Source: Pisolithus tinctorius (Eukaryota > Basidiomycota > Agaricomycetes > Boletales > Pisolithaceae). Taken from it: DNA of 64,000 nt. Every line of letters starts with the position of its first letter. The stretch's first letter is position 1. Shown here in pieces: positions 43,977 through 55,477 of this stretch. The DNA lies in NCBI GenBank assembly GCA_024663395.1, contig JANFAH010000018.1:248001-312000 (forward strand), in the 5' to 3' direction. The notes below the pieces were generated by a model, which saw nothing but the letters and a program-made list of their open reading frames with translations, was not told the origin of the DNA and ran no database searches. The position numbers and the translations under genes were made by a program.

Positions 43977-46900
43977 ATGCTCGCGACCGACAGTGATGAT
44001 AACCCATTCCTCTCCGAACCCATCACGCCGAACACTAGGGCAGATACTTCCCCGATGAAAAATCCAGGCAAGTCACCTGCTGTCTGAGGTTATCGCGTGC
44101 TAATTCAATATAGTCGCTGAGGGTGACGTCGCGTCTTGTCCTTCCAGCCCAGGTATCCCGAAGCCTGGACGCTCTGTTCCCCCTCTCAATACCCTCACGG
44201 GAGCGCCGTCCAAACTGCCTCCTGAACAATTGTCACCCGTTGCGAATGTGCAGACCGACACTTCCCTGGCAAAAAATCCAAGTAAGTCATGCGCCTTTTG
44301 GAACGGTCCTGTAACTAATTCAATTTAGTTGTCGAGGGTGATTACACACCACGGCTGGCTGGGCCAGCTGTTTCGAAGCGTGGACGCTCTGTCCCACCTC
44401 TCAGTACCCTCGCGAGAGCACCATCCAAACCTCCTCCCGATTTACCAGCACCTTCCACACACCCCTCCACTACCCTCACAAACGAGGTCGCAAAAGAGGC
44501 TCCAGCGCCAGGTACTGCTCTAGCTTTGACTCGTGCGCCCGGTTTGGCCCCGTCATATGCCCTGGACAGATTGGGATTCGAGCCTGTGGAGATCGTTGAA
44601 AATGCACCCGCTAAAGTGAGTCCCTACCTTCCCTCTAGACAAGCGTTTCGCTGATCAATAATTGCTGTTAGACAGTACCTTCGATGAAGACCGTTCCGCC
44701 TTTTCCTATTTCATCATTTTCCTGCCCAGAGTCGCCCACTCCTCGCAGTCATGTTTCCCCCCGTCCACTGCGCTCGGCTACATTCTCTCGTGAACGTACC
44801 TCTGAGATTGAGAGCGATGGGTGTGGTGAGGATGGCGGCGACCCTATATATACTCGTGGAAGGTTGCCAGCTGCCGCCATGGACGAGTTCAATGAAGGTT
44901 TTCAGCAAGTTAACGATATATTCAGTAAACTTGGGGAAAGTCGAGGAATGCCGTGGCAACAGGTCAGGGACTGTTACAACCGTCAGTATTCACGCTCAAA
45001 TCTGCAAAACCTCTGGAACCTTTATTCCGCCTATTTTGCGAAGCACATGCGGACTGAACTTGCTCGGCTCCCTGCACCTGAGGCGGTCCAGGGGACTCCG
45101 TCGGTGGATATGAGGAAAGCATGCTATTCACGTTTCAAAGCTGAGTTCCCCGATACTTACGTTGACATCCTGGAAACATGGAAGGAGGCTGAGGAGCTTG
45201 AAGACATTGGAGGCACGGTTGCCCAGCGCCAGCGATTGTTCAACAAGACGATAAAGAACATTGATCACAACGTCAGTACCTCTTGGACATACCATTTGTG
45301 AAATATTTTGATCTTTGATTGGTTTCAGTTCGCTGCGTTATCAAAATCACATGCATTTGAGGGTTGCTATATTTTGGCGGGTAGGGTCGTCAACCAAGAT
45401 GCCGGTCTTGCCCATGTTTTCACGACTCCGGGTGCTGATGGGGTACGTCCCGGTTTCGTGCGCTTTCATGTCAAATGCTCATGTTTATAGTTCTTCCCTT
45501 CCCAGTGCCGCGCTGATACACACGAGATCATCGGGCATTTCAAGGCGCACATATAGTAAGTCATGTTGCTACTTTCTCTATTGCCATCTGATATGTTATT
45601 TAGTAACAAAGTTTCTCTGGACTCCGTGACTGAAGCCTTTGGGGGTACCGATGATGTAGATACCGAGGTCGTTGTTGAGAAAGGAAAAGGAAAGCAACGT
45701 GCCGTTACCATGGATACCGAGGTTGTTGCTGAGAAAGGAAAGCAACGGCCCGTTAATGAGAAGAATGACAAGTCCAATAACGACGATGAAGTCGAATTTA
45801 TTCGTTTGGATCACGAGCGCGTTAAGCAACTCCTCAGAAAGCATATCAGTAGGCCTTTCACATTCCCTGTGCGATGCCATTTAACACGTCATTTAGAGAG
45901 TTTTGGTTTCAAATGGGCGTCACAAAAATTGTTCCCATGGAAGTCACTCCTCAATCATTTGGCAGGCAGTGCTTTGGTCTTGATGAACTGGCCGGCGGAT
46001 GTTATATTCCCAGGCGAGGAACGCCGCGGGAAGGGAAACGGGAAGGGTATTTCGGACTTAACCCTCACTGATTGCTCGAAGCTTGTCGCCGCTCTCGAGG
46101 ACCAAAGCACCAACCGGCTTCATCTTCAGCACTTCCCTAAGCTGAAAGGTACCTTCCTAATTTTTCTAGTGACAGTGGATGCTAATGTAGTCACAGAGGC
46201 GCTTCTTTCATCGAAGAAACCGGTCATCATTAGTGCCCCGCCATCTCATGACTCTAATCTTACGAGGGGCAAGCGCGTGTTCGTGAACTCCACCGTGGAT
46301 TACCTTGGACCCAGCCGATTGCCCAACATCGCCACTACACGTGTCAGGAGGAATAAGACTAAGAAGAGAGCTCGGTTTGAAGTTGACGAGACGGAAGGAT
46401 CGGGGAATTCTGACGGCGTTGAAGAGGTCTCCGCGGACAAGAAGCCTAGTTCCAGCACCGGCTCTCAGCCAAAGGCACTCGGTGCTCCTCAACGATCTTC
46501 GAAGTCGAAAGCTGCTGGAGCTTCTGAAGTCATAAGCCTCTCAAGTAGTTCGCAATCTCAGTCCGAGTCCTCTGGTGACGACTTTCATCCTGCGGATGCC
46601 CAGGACGACGACAGTGTAGCCAGTGATGTTGAGATGGAAGATGGTGAGGCTGCCAGCAAGGCGAGGCATGTTGCGGATATGTCTGACTATGAGCAAGAAC
46701 CGCTTTCCCGCAAGCGCAAAGTAAAGACATCTAAGCAAAGCAAGGCGAGGACATCGAAAGTTTTGAAGAGTAGCAAGGCCGGCTGTCGTATTCCATTGTC
46801 GCCGATGTACGTTTCATCGGACAGTGGTCAAGTGGATGGTATGGCGGAGCAGAGTATTCGATCTGACGTTCTGGAGCCTCGCAAGGGTTCCACCAGCACT

Positions 46901-48313
46901 ACGAAGAAGTTCGTCCCTCCCGTTATGTCAGATCTCACTGATCGTATCGTCACCGAAAGCGCTCGACTTAACGTTCCAGAGCCTCGCAAGGGGACTACCA
47001 ATATCGTGAAGGCGCTTGTCCCTGCTATTGCTTCAGACACCACTCGTCGCATTGTCGCCACCGGTTCTGCACAGAAAACTCTTGAATCTACCGCATCAGA
47101 CTCTGGCAAGGTGTCTGCTGACACTGCAAACCTTACGTCGGTCGTCGCCGCTGGCTCCGATGCTCCCGGAGTTATGTGCGGCATTTCCATTTCTAACATC
47201 ACCGATTCCCGTGAGACTCCCGGCATTCTGCGCAACACTTCTGTCCCCGTTTCCGTGATCCCCGGCCCCGATGAAGCATCGGATACTTCTACCATTTCCA
47301 ATGTCACGTCCACTTCAGTCCCTGAGGCCGCACAAGTACTCAACGAATCTGACGCGAAACCGAACGCAGGTAAGCTCCGTCACTTTCAACATTACGTGCA
47401 CGCTGCTAATGACCACTTATTGTCCTGGCTAGCTCCCTCCACCCCTGTCACTCGTGCCGCTGCTGATCTCTTCGTCGGTGAGGATGATGGGCCAGATGGA
47501 GGGTTCTTCTCAGGCTATACTAGTGGCCCTGCCACCGGACAAGGGTCTCCGACAACACATGCCAAGCGCCCGGCACCGCGTCTTGTGCAAGGTAAAGCCC
47601 ACTTAGGTAGCGACCAAGAGCCGTTCAACCTTCAGCTTCGTGTGTTCCCAGACAAGCCGGATATTCCCAGTACATCCAATGAAGTCTCGCATACCGCATC
47701 TGCTAGGCTCTGTGCAGCCAAGGAAGGACGTCTACCTACGATGGAAAGTGAGGTTGACAACGCTCGGCAAACCGGTCCACATTCCATTCATGGCACGCGT
47801 TCGAGTTCGACCTTGGGCCCTGGTGGCCCACATATCGCTTACAATGTACCTCACCCTCTCCACGCTACGCAGTTCAATCATCTATTGCAGCAACATACTT
47901 TCACCGAGCGGCTCCCTGGGCCAGGTATCCCACCGTGGCAGATGCCGGGGGTACCTTACGATTACAACACCGTCATGCGTGGAGGATGGTACAACCATCC
48001 AGCAGTTCCCTATCCTCCCCCATACCCACCACCTGGCCGTCCATCTTACAGATCGTACATGGAGGGCGCGCCATCAGCCATGCCGCAGCAACAGACTAGT
48101 AACGCGGGACATCCCAACTACAACATTCAGCACGTCGCTCTCGCTCACGCGCCAGATTACTACTTCGGCGGGGGAGGGTATGAGGATTCTCACTTCCGCC
48201 ATGACCCCGCTCCCGTCGGCCGGACTGGCACTGTCCCAGAAGTTGCTGTTGGCGCTACTCCTCTTCCGCCACGTCCTGGCGACACCACAAAGTCTGAGTC
48301 CGCTGCCGAGTAG
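43977..48313 (+). CDS. large KDZ-locus protein of unknown function
   Basis: Exons 43,977-44,067, 44,114-44,282, 44,330-44,615, 44,672-45,271, 45,329-45,442, 45,491-45,555 and 45,604-48,313 add to 1,345 codons in frame. The first intron is GC-AG (GCAAGT); the others are GT-AG. Two further 48- and 63-base introns (46,148-46,195 and 47,370-47,432) are possible inside the last exon, because their lengths are multiples of three. Exons 2 and 3 are a tandem duplication (VEGD ... GRSVPPL ... APSK). A conserved-looking block lies at 44,880-45,560 (MPWQQVRDCYNRQYSR, YFAKHMRTEL, HAFEGCYILAGRVVNQDAG, HEIIGHFKAHIYN). The C-terminal 700 residues are disordered and Ser/Pro/His-rich. I recall similar blocks near mushroom KDZ transposases; no function known. 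Confidence 0.7.
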
Positions 48314-49056
48314 TCTGCCGTTCTAGCCTCTGGGTGTGTTCCGAGCTTATATGTTGCCATTTGCGTACATCTTCCTTACCGTTCTCGAGAGAAAACTTTA
48401 AAATTTTTTTACCATATGCTTCTGAGATCTCGTGCACAGTACGTATTGGTCGTCGATACACATCGTGTTCTGTATACCTCCAATACAATTAGTTTATGCC
48501 CTGCGAATCGTTCTCATGTGACCAAGGTCAAAACTAACTGAAAAAAACATATTGTATGGGATGACTGCCACAAAGAATAAAAAAACATATGGTTTGAACA
48601 CAAAAAAAACTCCAGCGAGACCCTCAGTGCAGCCTCTCGGCAACATCAGTCTACTCCAGTGGACCGCTGCCAGTGGCTCTTAAGAGCTACTCGCAAAGGT
48701 TTGTGGAGGCAAGACCCTCAGCATAGCCTCTCGGAAACGTCAGTCTACTATGGTGGACCGCCGCCAGTGGCTCTTACGAGCGACTCACGAAGGTTAGCAG
48801 ATGTTGCCTTACATAAAGTATCTAGGGAATTCATTATGGCATTGGAGGCCCGTAGATGACACAACTATTTTTGGAATTGGCACGAGCCTCGCCCTGAGGA
48901 CGGCATCTATATGACCTATTCTCACGTACACATAAACTACATCTAAAGACCGTGGGAATGGCCAAAAACTGCTGCCAAGGGTGACGGAGAGAAGTAAACA
49001 CAACACTCACGTTACGATGTTGCTGAATATGGGAAACAAAAAGCACGAATCTCCTA
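48314..49056. repeat. 3' flank of the KDZ locus with a 94-bp tandem repeat
   Basis: Two direct copies of a 94-bp unit start at 48,615 and 48,709 (ACCCTCAG...CAGTGGCTCTTA), about 80% alike. The rest is A/T-rich with no gene seen. The right end of the KDZ element may lie here. Confidence 0.5.
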
Positions 49057-50032
49057 TAGGGTACGGTTGGAAAATGTCCCAGACTTTTTCACAGCTGTTA
49101 ATAACTGATGGCCCCACAGGGTATTTTTTCACAGGTGTTTTTAACAGTGTAAAAATCCCGAGTTATTAACAGCGTAAAAACACTTTCTAACACAGTGAAA
49201 AAAGGGGTATCGAGTGAAAAAATGTGAAAAAATGCGAAATACTATTACCAGTCCCAATCCGGATCGCCACCCCCTGCCACTGGTTGTACGCAGGCCCTCG
49301 GTGCGTGAATAGTACTAGTAGACTGCACGATGGGAACTGGAGAGATCAGATCAAGGAAGAAGGGGTTGTTTAGATCCGTAAAGTCACTGACATTGAGTAT
49401 ATTTCTGATTACCGTAAGTCCATATTGCCTATACACTTTTTCTGCCCTTATGCCAATATCTATGGCCCATTTTTTCAATACCACATCCTCTGGAAAATGA
49501 TGGTGAAAGTGACGGAATACATTGACCACAGAACAAATCAGGGGATCACGCTCTTCAATTGGCAATATACCATCACCAGTTGTGCATGCTTGCCAACCAA
49601 AGATTTGCTTGAACTGTTCACTAAGAGCCCCTATCTCATGCCCAGTATCCTCAACAAGCTCAGGTCGAGCATAAAACAAAGAAATGCAGAGTACTTATCC
49701 CCAATTGGCATTGCATCTGGCAGATTTTGCAATAGACCATCTAGGTGATACAAAAAGTGAGGAAATTCGGCTGGAAGAATAGCCTTGGTGGCTGGGAGTG
49801 CCATGAGAAGCTCGGAGGGTCGACGACGGGTCACAGAAGCATTCCTGTACTTTTTTCCTCAGCCACGCTAAGTGCTATTATACAGCTGCTCCAGCGGTCT
49901 TAAGCTTTCTGGAATTGTTCACAATTTTTCACAGCCCCAATTCATGTCTGACTTTCTAACAGGGTTATTAACAGTTATTAACAGGTATTTTTAACAGCTG
50001 TTTTTAACACCCGACTTTTCAACCGTACCCTA
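49057..50032. mobile_element. hAT-like DNA transposon, 976 bp
   Basis: Terminal inverted repeats TAGGGTACGGTTG / CAACCGTACCCTA flanked by the identical 8-bp duplication ATCTCCTA (49,049-49,056 and 50,033-50,040), the hAT hallmark. Both subterminal regions are packed with short repeats such as TTTTTCACA and TTAACAG in both orientations, as in hAT elements, where transposase binds such motifs. No transposase gene fits, so it is non-autonomous. It carries an unrelated-looking open frame. Confidence 0.88.
49245..49834 (-). pseudogene. unknown ORF carried inside the hAT-like element
   Basis: Two overlapping minus-strand frames (49,834-49,631 and 49,679-49,245) join through a single-base shift near 49,670, giving about 190 residues. 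It reads FPHFLYHLDGLLQNLPDAMP, then EIGALSEQFKQIFGWQA and VVNVFRHFHHHFPEDVVLK, clearly coding-like, ending in GDPDWDW. No hAT dimerisation motif or catalytic triad. It may be an internal remnant of the parent element or a captured gene. Confidence 0.45.
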
Positions 50033-50565
50033 ATCTCCTACGTGTAGCGAACCTGAAGCGCCAACTGGTGATCCAGCCAAACAGTGGTCCTACACATACC
50101 AGTGTCACCAGACTTTCAGTTCGTAATCCAGAAGGATCATTTTCGGAAGATAGCGAGACCATGAATACGGAGTGGAGGTGCCAAGAAATTCCGCTGCAGT
50201 CTGGGCAAAAACGCCTTGCTGGCGGGCAAGCAGGCTCAGCGGGTATGAGATGACGGACTGCGAACCAACGCCGAGAAGCTGTGTTGGAGCGTTAAGTGCG
50301 CAGTATAGTAACACCAAGCTCATGGAACATGACACTCGCTACCAGAGTTTCAGCTCGCACCATGCCCTGCGGCTACGTGCGCAGTGGGATGTAGCTATTT
50401 TAACACATGTACCCTTCCGCTGCGCAACCTACTAAGCCAAAACCATAGCTACGCCGCAGGCTTTGACGCGTACTAAGCATCCAGACGTACATCACGTTGA
50501 ACCAGACAACAGTGTCTTCGTAGGCACCGGTCACCAAGCAAGAGACCGAGAACCGTATACATACG

Positions 50566-50572
50566 TATAAAG
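50566..50572 (+). promoter_or_regulatory. TATA box of GST2
   Basis: TATAAAG, 45 bases before the ATG; the same heptamer precedes GST1. Confidence 0.5.
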
Positions 50573-50616
50573 CTGGACGTCAAGCCCTGCTCACCTTACA
50601 AGATCTCCACACAAAT

Positions 50617-51456
50617 ATGACTCTCATCGGAAAGTTGTATGGCCATATCCTCCAACCTCAAACAAAAGTGGTAGGTTACTGACCGCAATAGCATATCGCT
50701 GCTCATTCGCATGACAGATCATGAGTGTAGCGGCATTGTCAAACCTCGAAATCGATCTCTTACCATTTGAATACGGCGTTACCAACCAATCCCCCGAGTT
50801 TATACAGAAATTCCCACTGGGAAAGGTCCCTGCCTTCGAAAGCCTCAATGGCTTCAAGCTGACAGAGGGCGCGGCCATCGCACGTTATGGTGAGCTGACA
50901 GCTATTCCCAAAAATCTGGACCGACCACTAATCTCGATCAGTGAGCTCTCTCGTTCCAGATGCAGGACTTCTGGGCCGCAATGCAGAGGAAACTGCGCTT
51001 GTAGATCAGTGGGTCCACTTTACTGAATTCGAGATCCATATGGACGCAAGCATGATATACGCCGGTGCTGGCCTGAATATGCTGCCTGGGTATAATGCAG
51101 ACGTAAGCATGCCTGTTACTTCCACATTGAATTCTCCCGACTCCTGAACCTTGTGGCTATCGCGAGAGCAGCGACACAAATGGCACGAAGAGCGTATCGT
51201 ACGTTCCCTCAGGTTCCTCGATAACTACCTGGAGAAACGCCCTTCTGGACTGCTGGTCAACGACAATATAACTCTCGCGGATATCTTTCTGGCCGTTGCT
51301 ATTCAACGGGTTGGCCAGACAGCCTGTGGAACTGCGGAGCGCGAACAAACTTACCCACACGTTTTCGCCCATTACGCAAAGGTGATGTCCGAAGAGAAGA
51401 TTAAGGCTGTGTTTGGAGAGCCCGAGTTCATCGAGGAACGTCTTGTTTGTAACTGA
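50617..51456 (+). CDS. glutathione S-transferase, eEF1B-gamma-like, copy 2
   Basis: Exons 50,617-50,670, 50,718-50,889, 50,942-51,102 and 51,169-51,456 give 225 codons. The first three exons have exactly the lengths of those in GST1 (54, 172, 161), so the genes are tandem duplicates. Motifs: GKLYGHI, FPLGKVPAFES (cis-Pro glutathione contact), EGAAIARYV, SLVPDAGLLGRNAEE, RSLRFLDNYL and ITLADIFLAVAIQR. It keeps the WHEER segment at the third intron that GST1 has altered, so GST2 may be closer to the ancestor. Cytosolic glutathione transferase inferred; substrate unknown. Confidence 0.9.
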
Positions 51457-52811
51457 ACGCTGAGCGACGCTGGCAGTACTGGAAGATGGCAGAAAGAGAG
51501 ATGTTGGTACTTACGTAATGGAGCAGTCGACCTTGTGCCCTCGGAAATTTATGTATAGAGCAGTTCGACGTCGAACACCAGCTACCGATCTGTATCGTCG
51601 TTGTCAAACAAGGGTATGTTCAAATACCCTTTAAGAACGAGTCAGACAGCGATGTCTTACACTTACGTAAGTGCATAACTGGCAAACTGCATTTGTGAGC
51701 TCAACCTTGAAGCTCAGACTCATTGCCCGTTGTCCTGACTTCGATTTTATTTTATTTTATATCCAATGCGGATCGAAACTCTCAGTCTGGGTTGAAACAT
51801 TCGGAAAGGTTGTGAGCGTCAACATTCACTTGTTTGCATCGTGATTCTCGCGATACTTCGTTAACCACATAATGACCCCCGTGCTTGCAACTAACGAGGT
51901 GTCCATTGCTTTCTATTCGCGGTACAACGTGTCCGAGTGGGAGGAAACATGCATGCTAGGGGTCGCATAATGTATAGTGAGGCTGCATCTGTCGCGACCG
52001 CGAAGCCGAAGTACGCAGATCGAGGGCGGTAAGCCGACGTATGCAAGTATGGCACTCCGTCGGACATGTGAGCGAACTGAATCCTTCAGGTCTGCTAACA
52101 TGATTGGGCGGTCTTGAAAGAGGCGCAAGTCCCGCCGGCATACCTCTTCATGCTATAGCAGGGGACAGATCAGAACACGGTGAGTTTCGCACTTATGGCC
52201 CTTTTTGAATCCTGGCGTAAGACCGAAGCATATACACGCCCGAAGTTGATGAAGCGAGTAAATGTTGTCGTATTGGAGCGCTACCATGAAGAGATGATGT
52301 CTAAGAGGTCCGAAACATTTGGTATCGTCTTGATCAGCGATTGTACTACCGGTACTTTATCCCTACCTTCATTCGCACAGCGACAAATGCGGATAAACCA
52401 GCGCTCTCCAGAATCTGGGTTCCGACAGCCGATGCTCTTGTCTCTACGGGTCTCTAGGACGAACAGCTAGCGCGGAAAAAAAAAGGGTTGATCGAGCCAA
52501 CTCCAGCGTGTCATCGATCACATCACTCATCCATATATGCTAAGTTGCCCTCTGTATACGAAACTGATCGGATGATCGGCTCCTCGTTCCAGTCTTCACG
52601 CTCACACATTCGAATTCCCAAGTCTCAAGGCGCGTATATACACATGGAAATGTGTCTCATGGTCTGGACCGGGTCAACACAATTACGCTCTTTTCGTTGC
52701 AATCTACCCTACGCACTCGACACGACACAAGATTCATTCACATTCACACTTCACAATCTCAACCGAATGTCCATCCGCACACTCCATTTCTAAATGCGAA
52801 TGATCACATCC
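51457..52811. other. GST2 downstream spacer
   Basis: 51,481-52,095 is the counterpart of 35,046-35,690. From 52,100 to 52,811 there are short open frames but no gene I can support. Confidence 0.45.
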
Positions 52812-53513
52812 CTACGGTTCAAGGCCTTCATGCTCCGCGTCATGGAAATTGAAAAGCTGTTCCGGCGGGAATGTAGGGGGATCAGAAGTGTCAGCGCGAG
52901 ATGGGAGAAGTTGGATCTGTTGTTATTTCCGTTGCATCGAGTCAACGTCAAAACTTTCTCATGAGTACGAGAGTTAATGCACACTCACCTGCCAGATTCT
53001 CTCGATGGGACGATACGGCACTGTCCAAACCATCATCTTCTCCCCCTGATGAACCGCCTCGATACTAAGATGTTCTCAGACGTTACAAATATTATTAACG
53101 AGCTGGACGTGACTCACGTGTGAGCATCATGCTGACTCCAGTATTGCACCCGCCACACCTCGCCAATATCCGAATGAAGCGCAAACACCAGTCCATTTTC
53201 TTGTCATTGAACGTGGTAGCCCATCGGGTCCGCGCGAATGATTCTGAAATCGTCATCGGCGTCGCCGATGTCCTCGTCGGGGGTCCAGAATGAAAACTGT
53301 GGAATGCGAGTCAATGGTCTTTGCTTTTCTGGGTTGGGCTATAGCAGGGAGCCGTACCTGTGTTGGGGAGACCGCGGGCGGTACTACGACGACTGCCATG
53401 CGCGGGACTGTCGGGGAATCCGTATCCAAGGCTAGTCCGAGACGCGGTCCTCCCGGTAGAATCGAATGGATGTGGCACCGGAACGCGAAGGTGACGCCAG
53501 ACGAGTCGCTCAT
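52812..53513 (-). pseudogene. small four-exon gene of unknown function with an in-frame TGA
   Basis: Exons 53,513-53,358, 53,296-53,118, 53,064-52,989 and 52,916-52,812 have good GT-AG borders and add to exactly 172 codons. The start is MSDSSGVTFAFRCHIHS; later parts include FSFWTPDEDIGDADDDF, GLVFALHSDIGEVWRVQYW and PERIW-like text, ending DAEHEGLEP. The only fault is a TGA in exon 2 (HVQ-stop-QENG) where CGA would restore the frame. Either the allele is null, or exon 2 ends earlier and uses another splice site. No domain recognised. Confidence 0.55.
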
Positions 53514-55477
53514 GGTAAATGAGAACAGACGAACCGATCGTATCCCAAACGTGCCCACCTGCATGCAGGTTTGTTCTGTTGGCTGACAGTGGCGGCGAGT
53601 GCATGCATATTATATTCAGATATAGGGGTCATTGCTGTATATGGGTTGTAATGTTTGTTTTTTTTCCGAATCGGGGTGGATTTGCGGAAGTTTAGAGCAG
53701 GCGCTACAGATCCGGGAGTTCTGGTCCGTCCGCCTACTCGACTCAGTCAGTCCATACGAAGAGTAACGTTGGGTCCTTATCGGCACCTCAGGTGGGTTTG
53801 CGTGTAGTCAGCAGTGACAGTCAGTCTCGTACCCGTCCGTTGTGGTGAGTCTAAGTATCACTGGACGCGGCTTCTTACGAAGTAACATTTCGCAGTGTCG
53901 TGGCTAGCAAAGGACTCCTCTGAGACAGTGGTAGTTCTGGCCGTGGAGGAGGGAATGTCCTGGCGCTCCGACAAGGTGCAGTGTGTGGACGAATTTCGAG
54001 TTTCGCGCAATTGATCGACTTGTGTCGACTTGCATCTCGTATTTGTTGTCGCTTGTTTGCTTCGCCTTTACTAATAATCCCTTCTCCGACTCGAGATCAC
54101 CCTAGATTGCCTACATGCTCAGGGGCTTGTTATCCCTGTTGCCAAGATGGTTCCAGCTCACGAACGTGCATTCTACGTGAAGTCGGGAACACTCTGTTGA
54201 CACGACGAAGCATTAAAAAATAGCCGTGCCAATGGCTTTTGGAATCCACCTTTCGACTGCTGTCTGCGTGCTTCGTTCTCGGAATGGAAAGTACCGACTC
54301 GATTTCGTTCCCGTCTTAAGCGTAATGAATACGAAACCACGAATCGTTTCGTAGTGGTTTTCGGAGATAGACTAGGGACAGCTGCATGCGGGGTCCCCTG
54401 CATACAACCGCCACAAGTCTATCTCTGAGGACTCTAGTTTCCTAGTACCGATGGGGAAGTCACCTGGGCAGGAACTCTATGTCAGAAGTTTCTTGGTGAT
54501 GACATCAACCTTTCTGTTTCTGCACTCGATTCACGCACATGCGACTGTCAAAATCTAGCGTTCGTGAAGCATGTGTGTAAAGGTGAATGCAAAAAGTGTG
54601 ATAAGTGTGAGGAGTGATATCAAAGGCCTGCTGTCGTGCACCATGCCTAGTCCTTACTAGTCAGATAAACTGTAAAGGTAAACCATCCGTAGTAAATTTC
54701 ATAATCACTAGCACTGGCGACTGTAGTGCTAGTCCACATTTGTCTGTGCGTTCCTATCGAGGGACTTCGCCATCCGACTCTTGCACAGCTTCTTTCGTGA
54801 CGCGGTCCTTTCCGATCTGAGTGGCGTAGCATGGAATTTCCTCTGCGTTTCATGCGGGCTTGCGCCCGAGCCTCGAGATACGCCGCGATCGCGGACTCTT
54901 GGTGCCTGTTTCAAAAATGGTATATATATGCAAGAGCGAAAGAGGGGGCACGTACGATGTGAATGCTTGCAACTTGCATGGTGGCAAGGCGACGAAGGGT
55001 CATCGATTATCATCTGGAAAAGTATGCCAGGGAATGGACATAACTTGCCTTGTATGAGCACGATATACTGACTCGGGCCGGAAGCCACGCTCGGTGTGTT
55101 AGCAGTGGCCGGAGCACACGTCGATGATTATAGTTGGAGTGGCATCGGAATCTAGCATATGGCGCTATCGGCACGGAATTCCTATCACCACGAACGGAAC
55201 CAGAGTCTGCGCCGCTTCTTCCGAGCTGTTCGTCGCCGTTGTTCTGGTTTGCCGCAGTCCGTGGATTCGTGTGGAGGCAGACATGATGTCCGTGGTCGGT
55301 CGTGTGCCAGGGGATACCCCCTGAGGAAAGATAACGAGTTGCTCCCGACGGATGATTACATAACCTGATTGTTGTGTGAGTGGGAGAAGACACACGTGCG
55401 TGGCCAGCCAATCAGGATGCGCATATGGGGTCGTATGGCTGGTCGACGGTGTGTGCACGCGACACACAAGTCCTTAA
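53514..55477. other. long intergenic region before the bHLH gene
   Basis: Nearly 2 kb with only short, overlapping open frames on both strands. An ATATATATG stretch lies near 54,920. I see no gene, repeat or RNA; it probably holds the promoter of the bHLH gene and possibly an untranslated leader. Confidence 0.4.

Noticed and set aside
46148..46195. Treating the 48-bp GT-AG segment as certain intron
   Set aside because: Length is a multiple of three and stop-free, so splicing cannot be decided from sequence; reported as possible only.
49245..49834. Calling the hAT-carried ORF a transposase
   Set aside because: No DDE spacing, no hATC dimerisation motif, too short.
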